Source: an uncultured Campylobacter sp.
Lineage (GTDB): Bacteria; Campylobacterota; Campylobacteria; Campylobacterales; Campylobacteraceae
Assembly: GCA_900772495.1 (NCBI GenBank)
Contig: CAAHEJ010000026.1
Span: 1 to 7,739 of the forward strand
Reading direction: 5' to 3'
Length of the DNA stretch: 7,739 nucleotides
Shown here: positions 4,008-7,739 of the stretch, in pieces
Position numbering within the stretch: position 1 is the first letter of the stretch
Layout of the letters: each line of letters starts with the position of its first letter
Position numbers and translations under genes: made by a program
The notes under the pieces: generated by a model
Database searches by the model: none
What the model saw: only the letters and a program-made list of their open reading frames with translations
What the model was told of the DNA's origin: nothing

Positions 4008-6926
4008 TCATTTAGCCTTGCTTCTTAGCCACGCTGTGAGCATTAGGGCTAAATTTAAAACCATCAGCACAAAGACGCTCAAAGGCACGCCGTTGCTTTC
4101 GCCTGTGGCGTAAGAGTGCTTGCCGCTTAAAAAATAATTCACGCCAAAATAAGTCATCAGCATTACAAAAAAGCCCACGCAAGCCCCGCAAAAAAGCGCA
4201 AAGGGCGAGTTTAGGCGCGGCAAGAAACGCGCGTGCAACACGAGCATATATACCACAGCTAAAATCAAGCTCCAAGTTTCCTTTGGGTCCCAGCCCCAGT
4301 AACGCCCCCAGCTCTCATTTGCCCAAATGCCACCCAAAAATGTGCCTATCACAAGCAGCACCAAGCCCAAAGTCAGCACGATTTCCGTTAAAACCGCTAA
4401 ATTTGGCACGCTTTTAGCACGGCAAACAAGCCCGACAAGCCCCGCAAGGCTTGATAAATACGCCATCACAAAAAAGGCATAGCTTGCTGTAATCGTGCTT
4501 ACGTGGATATTGAGCCAGTAGCTTTGCAGCACGGGCATTAGCGGTGTGATTTGCGGGTCCATAAAGCCCAAATTCGCCACGCACAAAATCACGCCCACGC
4601 CAAAAGCACCAAGTGCTAAAAAGAGTAAATTTCGGCTTAAAACAAGGGTTAAAAGTGCTAAAACTACGCCGATAAGCAGCATTGACTCATAAGCGTTGCT
4701 CCAAACAGCGTGCGTGCCGATAAACCAGCGCAAACCAAAGGCAAGCACAAAAAGAGCAAAGCCCGCGTAAAAAACGCCCCGCACTCCAAGCTTAAATTTC
4801 GCGCTCATTTCACGCCCACGAGCTGTTAAAACAAGCACGCAAAGCAAGAGCAGCACACCAAAGGCAGCGTAAAATTTACCCAAATTCGCAAAAGCGTCCA
4901 AATCAAGCAGCAAATTTTCAGCCCAAAGCGTAAAGGCATTTGGCATTAAAAACGCTCCCTTATCAAGCTGATAGTCTTTCAGCTCGCTCAAAGCCGCATT
5001 TGCCTTGCTAAAATCCCCGCTTTCAATAGAGCTTGCCAAAGCGTTAAAATAGCTTTCCAGCAAGCCTTGCACCTCGCCAGCCCCGCTTATGTCAAGGTTT
5101 TGTATGGCTTCACTTGGCGAAAGCCACTCACTACGCGTTTTATCAGCAAAGATTCTCAGCACCTCTCCGCGCGAAGTAGCGATGAGCAAATTCACAGCCT
5201 CATCGACACTGAGCACATCTTTTTGGTAAGGGCTTTTTTGTCCAGCGTGGTTTTGCGCGTTTGCCACTTCATCTTTAAGCTTATAAACGCCGTTTTTATA
5301 GACATCTTCAACGCATATGTAGTCTTTATCCGTGCCGATAATGGCTTTTAAGCGTTCATCACGCACGCGAATGAGCGGAATTTGCATAAATTCATCATAA
5401 TAAAGCATAGCTCCAAGCACGAGTTCTTTGTGCGAAAGCCCATACAATGAGCTTTTGTGGCTGATTTTGTTGATTAAGTCCAAAGTGAGCGCGCCAAAGG
5501 GCTTTACGCGTCCTTCATAGCTTAAAACAGGGATTTTAGCGAAATTTGTCGCGTGGCTTTTAAAGGCAGAAGTGCGAAGTTTAGCTAAAATTTCATCGCT
5601 AATGCTTGAATTTTGGGCGTTTTGAGTGCTTGAATTTAAAGCGTTTGCGTTTAAATTTAAGTTGCTTTCGTTTGAAGTGGCGTTTGTGTTTAAATTTAGA
5701 GCATTTTCATTTGAATTTGTAGCGTTTTTGCTTAAATTTAAGGCGTTTTCATTTAAATTTACTGAATTTGCGTTGTTTTCGCTTGGATTTAAAGTTGTGG
5801 AATTTGCCTCTAACTCCGCTTGCAAGGGCAAGGCGTAAAAGATGAGCGCAAGGGCAAAGACAAAGCTCAATCTCTTGCAAAGCATTATAAAACGCCCATT
5901 TCGCGCAAAAAGAGACAGGATAAGCCCCGCAAAAAGCACAAAATAGCCCACATAAGTGATGAGCTTGCCAGGGTCCTTATTGACCGTGAAAAACGCGCCG
6001 TTTTTGTCCTCATCAAGCGAGCTTAAAAAGAGCCGATAGCCGTTAAAATCGGTGATTTTGCTCATCGACAGCGTGGCTTCTTGGCTTGTGTTGTTTTCAA
6101 GCAGCAAAATGCTTGCCGTGTGGCTTGACGGGTTTGTGGAGCCAGGGTAGTTTTGCACCTTTAAGGACTCTAAAAACACAGCAAAAGGCAGTTTGATGAA
6201 ACGCGCGCCCCAGCTCAGCAAGATAGCGTTGTCGCCAAAGTTAAATTCAGTCAGGCTTTCATCAAAGAAATTTTGCGCTAAGGGCTTGCTGATGGTTTCA
6301 TTGCCCTCGCTCACTGAAAGTTTTATCATCGGAAAGTGTGTAACAGGGGGCATTGCGGGCTTAAATTCATCGAATTTTATGCTGATTTCATCGCCGTTTA
6401 GCGTGAGTTTTTGCGGCGCAAAGCCCTGTGTGATGTCGCCAAAGACAAAGCCTAACGGTTTAGCGATAAAGGCTGGCAGGTAGTTTTCAAACAGCTCGGC
6501 GTAGTTTTTGAGCGGGCTGATGAAAATGGGAAAGTGGCTTTGCTCCACTGAGCCGTTTTTATCGCTGATGATGATGATATGCTGGTCTTGGCTAATGGCT
6601 AGCGATGAAAGCTGCTCGTTTTGGATATGCAAAGACGCTTCAAGCCCCCAAAAGCGCGTGATAGCAGCGCCTGCGATGATGAGCAAAAGCGCGCTGTGAA
6701 AGGCAAAGCTGGCTGGCTTTTTCCACATACGAAAGCGCACGATAAGTCCTGCTAAATTCACAAAGATGAGCGCGTGCAAGGCGTTGAAAAAGGCTGTGTT
6801 GTAGATGAGAATCTTTGCATCCCAAACCCCAAAGTCATTTTCCACGAAAGTGCCGAGCGCACAGGTGCCTGCGTAGATGACAAGCAAGATAAATGTAATG
6901 TAAAAGTTGAAAAAAAATTTCATCAT
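4008..6926 (-). CDS. ccsBA: CcsBA, fused System II cytochrome c haem exporter and synthase
   Basis: CcsBA moves haem to the periplasmic face of the inner membrane and joins it to CxxCH apocytochromes. The 972 residues fuse a ResB/CcsB half with a CcsA half, as in Helicobacter (about 930 residues). The N-half has membrane segments near 6-26, 44-64, 74-93 and 322-341, around a large periplasmic loop. A signal-like segment (350-368, ending LPLQA) precedes a periplasmic stretch of about 315 residues. The C-half has further segments from 685 on. The haem-handling WWD motif WGRYWGWDPKETW is at 873-885. Four histidines match the described ligands: His77 and His898 in membrane segments, His808 (NIHVSTITASYAFF) and His937 (SGKHSY) outside. 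The spacing 898 to 937 equals that reported for the Helicobacter hepaticus pair. The start is probably the second ATG (6923), which lies five bases after AAAGGGG, while the first lies two bases after it. It is preceded by the thioredoxin gene, 7 bases away. Odd features are the Asn-rich linker and four N-glycosylation sequons. Confidence 0.96.
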   Translation of the reverse strand: MMKFFFNFYITFILLVIYAGTCALGTFVENDFGVWDAKILIYNTAFFNALHALIFVNLAGLIVRFRMWKKPASFAFHSALLLIIAGAAITRFWGLEASLHIQNEQLSSLAISQDQHIIIISDKNGSVEQSHFPIFISPLKNYAELFENYLPAFIAKPLGFVFGDITQGFAPQKLTLNGDEISIKFDEFKPAMPPVTHFPMIKLSVSEGNETISKPLAQNFFDESLTEFNFGDNAILLSWGARFIKLPFAVFLESLKVQNYPGSTNPSSHTASILLLENNTSQEATLSMSKITDFNGYRLFLSSLDEDKNGAFFTVNKDPGKLITYVGYFVLFAGLILSLFARNGRFIMLCKRLSFVFALALIFYALPLQAELEANSTTLNPSENNANSVNLNENALNLSKNATNSNENALNLNTNATSNESNLNLNANALNSSTQNAQNSSISDEILAKLRTSAFKSHATNFAKIPVLSYEGRVKPFGALTLDLINKISHKSSLYGLSHKELVLGAMLYYDEFMQIPLIRVRDERLKAIIGTDKDYICVEDVYKNGVYKLKDEVANAQNHAGQKSPYQKDVLSVDEAVNLLIATSRGEVLRIFADKTRSEWLSPSEAIQNLDISGAGEVQGLLESYFNALASSIESGDFSKANAALSELKDYQLDKGAFLMPNAFTLWAENLLLDLDAFANLGKFYAAFGVLLLLCVLVLTARGREMSAKFKLGVRGVFYAGFALFVLAFGLRWFIGTHAVWSNAYESMLLIGVVLALLTLVLSRNLLFLALGAFGVGVILCVANLGFMDPQITPLMPVLQSYWLNIHVSTITASYAFFVMAYLSSLAGLVGLVCRAKSVPNLAVLTEIVLTLGLVLLVIGTFLGGIWANESWGRYWGWDPKETWSLILAVVYMLVLHARFLPRLNSPFALFCGACVGFFVMLMTYFGVNYFLSGKHSYATGESNGVPLSVFVLMVLNLALMLTAWLRSKAK
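5598..5804 (-). repeat. Asn-rich tandem repeat linker inside ccsBA
   Basis: It encodes residues 375-443, almost entirely Asn, Leu, Ala, Ser, Thr and Glu. Three imperfect 13-14-residue units stand out at 392-432 (about 5631-5753): NENALNLSKNATNS, NENALNLNTNATS and NESNLNLNANALNS. The unit of about 39-42 bases is rich in AAATTT. The stretch lies just after the signal-like segment, at the start of the second periplasmic region, and looks like a flexible spacer that can expand or contract by slippage without a frameshift. Confidence 0.85.
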
Positions 6927-6936
6927 AACCCCTTTA
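6927..6936 (-). promoter_or_regulatory. Ribosome binding site of ccsBA overlapping the upstream stop codon
   Basis: TAAAGGGGTT: the stop codon TAA of the thioredoxin gene runs straight into AAAGGGG. The four G end two bases before the first ATG (6926) and five before the second (6923), which favours the second as the true start and indicates coupled translation of the pair. Confidence 0.75.
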
Positions 6937-7470
6937 AATTTGGTTTTCTAGCATTTTTTTAAGCAAATTTTGCAAAAATTCAAGGCTGATAAGCCCGTCT
7001 CGTGCCAGCACGACAGCCCCGTTTTTATCGGCGATGATGGTGTATGGCGTGCCGCTAATGCCGCCTAGTGCGGTGTCTAAAATGATATTTGGCGTGCCGA
7101 TGCTGATTTTATAATTAACCCCAAAATCTTTTTTGTAGGCTTTAATGTCCTTTTCGGCTAAATCCTCCATCAAAACGCCGATGATAGCGACTTTTCCTTT
7201 GAATTCATCGTTTAAAACACTTAAAAGCTGGGCTTCTACCTTACACGCCTCGCACCAAGAAGTGAAAAATGTGTAGATAACGGGCTTTTTTAAATCCGAG
7301 TAAATGGCGTTTTCGCTCACTTGGATTTGCGTTTTTCCGCCCTCAAAAAATGTGAGCGCAAAGGGCTGTGTGGTGTCGATTTGCCCTATGTCAAATGCCT
7401 TTTCATCGCTACACGCCACGCCTACAAACGCTAAAAACAACGCTAAAACACACTTTGCAAATGTTTTCAT
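6934..7470 (-). CDS. TlpA/ResA-family thioredoxin-like lipoprotein for cytochrome c maturation
   Basis: This is a predicted periplasmic thiol-disulfide reductase anchored to the membrane. In System II such a protein (ResA/CcsX type) reduces the CxxCH cysteines of apocytochrome c before CcsBA attaches haem. The 178-residue protein begins with a lipoprotein signal MKTFAKCVLALFLAFVGVAC; Cys20 fits the lipobox. The AhpC/TSA-like thioredoxin fold follows: TFFTSWCEACKVEAQLL carries the active site Cys73-Glu-Ala-Cys76 after Trp72, AIIGVLMED is the next strand, and GISGTPYTII holds the cis-proline Pro142. The start ATG at 7470 has only a weak GAGAG upstream. It is the first gene of a two-gene operon with ccsBA, 7 bases apart, under a TATAAT promoter. 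H. pylori has the same pairing (HP0377 next to HP0378). The context makes cytochrome c maturation much more likely than general Dsb chemistry, though the substrate itself is not shown. Confidence 0.92.
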   Translation of the reverse strand: MKTFAKCVLALFLAFVGVACSDEKAFDIGQIDTTQPFALTFFEGGKTQIQVSENAIYSDLKKPVIYTFFTSWCEACKVEAQLLSVLNDEFKGKVAIIGVLMEDLAEKDIKAYKKDFGVNYKISIGTPNIILDTALGGISGTPYTIIADKNGAVVLARDGLISLEFLQNLLKKMLENQI

Positions 7471-7499
7471 AAACTCTCATTTGGCTAAAATTTCGCCAC

Positions 7500-7505
7500 A
7501 TTATA
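7500..7505 (-). promoter_or_regulatory. Housekeeping (RpoD) -10 box of the thioredoxin-ccsBA operon
   Basis: TTTTTTCGCTATAATGTG on the minus strand contains a perfect TATAAT preceded by a T run, in the extended Campylobacter style. The start would be near 7493, giving a leader of about 23 nt before the ATG at 7470. Confidence 0.78.
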
Positions 7506-7510
7506 GCGAA

Positions 7511-7526
7511 AAAACTTATAAGTTTT
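7511..7526. promoter_or_regulatory. 16-bp palindrome upstream of the -10 box, possible operator
   Basis: AAAACTTATAAGTTTT is a perfect palindrome ending five bases upstream of the -10 box of the thioredoxin-ccsBA promoter, in the place of the -35 region. A dimeric regulator bound here would occlude RNA polymerase. I cannot assign it to a known regulator; A+T-rich palindromes also arise by chance in this kind of DNA. Confidence 0.45.
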
Positions 7527-7619
7527 CACAAAAATTCAAAATTCGAGTGAAAAATGGGTTAATTTTAGCCACTCTGTGTTTTTAATTCACAGTTTTAAAT
7601 CCATCAAAATAGCGTGAAT

Positions 7620-7739
7620 TTATGGAGTTTGTGCTAAAATTTCAAGCCTTTCTTTGACTTTTTGGGTAAAGATTTTTAGCGTTTTTGCATACTCTTTTTG
7701 CCAGCCAAATTTAGGCGCAAAGGTGTTCCCCCCCCCCCC
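7620..7739 (-). CDS. C-terminal end of an unidentified protein, cut by the window edge
   Basis: Reading leftward from the right edge, 39 sense codons precede the TAA at 7622-7620. The first four are GGG (Gly) from a run of 12 G, then NTFAPKFGWQKEYAKTL, then KIFTQKVKERLEILAQTP. The composition (charged, amphipathic helix EYAKTLKIFTQKVKERLEIL) looks like genuine coding sequence rather than chance. The stop lies 149 bases before the thioredoxin gene, which has its own promoter, so the two are probably not one operon. I do not recognise the family. Because the frame passes straight through the poly-G tract, the gene may be phase-variable: a change of one G would put this tail out of frame with the upstream part. 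The reading of this frame as real is moderately sure; the function is unknown. Confidence 0.6.
   Translation of the reverse strand, partial: GGGGNTFAPKFGWQKEYAKTLKIFTQKVKERLEILAQTP
7728..7739. repeat. Poly-C/G tract at the right edge (at least 12)
   Basis: Twelve C on the plus strand, hence poly-G in the sense strand of the partial gene at the right edge. Runs of 8 or more G are the usual slipped-strand phase-variation tracts of Campylobacter. The true length is unknown because the window ends within it. Confidence 0.85.

Noticed and set aside
5067..6699. Several plus-strand open frames across ccsBA, including a Phe/Lys-rich one over the Asn-rich repeat.
   Set aside because: They are antisense shadows of ccsBA; the Phe/Lys composition is just the complement of Asn/Leu codons.
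1..7739. A circular molecule joined through the two poly-C ends, giving a pseH fusion to the right-edge gene tail.
   Set aside because: No replication or mobility gene is present, and homopolymer ends are better explained by broken assembly.
1..7739. CRISPR arrays, tRNA or rRNA genes, insertion sequences.
   Set aside because: No regularly spaced repeats, no tRNA-like cloverleaf and no transposase-like protein were seen.

Overview
The window looks like Campylobacterota, most likely a Campylobacter. The evidence is a jejuni-type flagellin with Gly-Ser-Gly motifs in its variable region, pseudaminic acid genes (pseG, pseH) beside the flagellin, a fused CcsBA cytochrome c synthase, A+T-rich intergenic DNA with extended TATAAT boxes, and poly-G tracts in the coding strand. 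The genes look richer in G+C than those of C. jejuni, and the species cannot be named from this sequence alone.

Layout. Bases 1-1317, minus strand: pseG then pseH, overlapping by 4 bases. pseH runs off the left edge into a poly-G tract. Bases 1318-1833: a 516-base divergent region without a convincing protein gene but rich in signals. It holds a TATAAT promoter for pseG, a good sigma-28 (FliA) promoter 330 bases upstream of the flagellin, a strong intrinsic terminator that would end that transcript, and a near-perfect sigma-54 (RpoN) promoter just before the flagellin. The sigma-28 promoter plus terminator outline a candidate small RNA of about 220 nt. Bases 1834-3558, plus strand: a 574-residue flagellin. 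Bases 3559-4007: a 449-base convergent region with the flagellin terminator, five TCTTGCAA copies, a second large hairpin, a perfect 14-bp inverted repeat, and a possible terminator for ccsBA. Bases 4008-7470, minus strand: a two-gene operon of a TlpA/ResA-type thioredoxin lipoprotein and CcsBA. Bases 7620-7739: the last 39 codons of an unidentified gene emerging from a run of 12 G (coding strand).

How the genes work together. PseH and PseG catalyse consecutive steps of the pathway to CMP-pseudaminic acid, the sugar that O-glycosylates Campylobacter flagellin, so the left half is a flagellin and flagellin-glycosylation module. The right half is a System II cytochrome c maturation module: the lipoprotein thioredoxin would keep apocytochrome CxxCH cysteines reduced while CcsBA exports haem and attaches it. 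The two modules look functionally independent.

The most interesting points are the candidate sigma-28 small RNA beside a sigma-54 flagellin, with pyrimidine loops complementary to the flagellin ribosome binding site; the palindrome-rich 3' region of the flagellin; four N-glycosylation sequons plus an Asn-rich tandem repeat in CcsBA; a 16-bp palindrome in the thioredoxin promoter; and poly-G tracts at both window edges.
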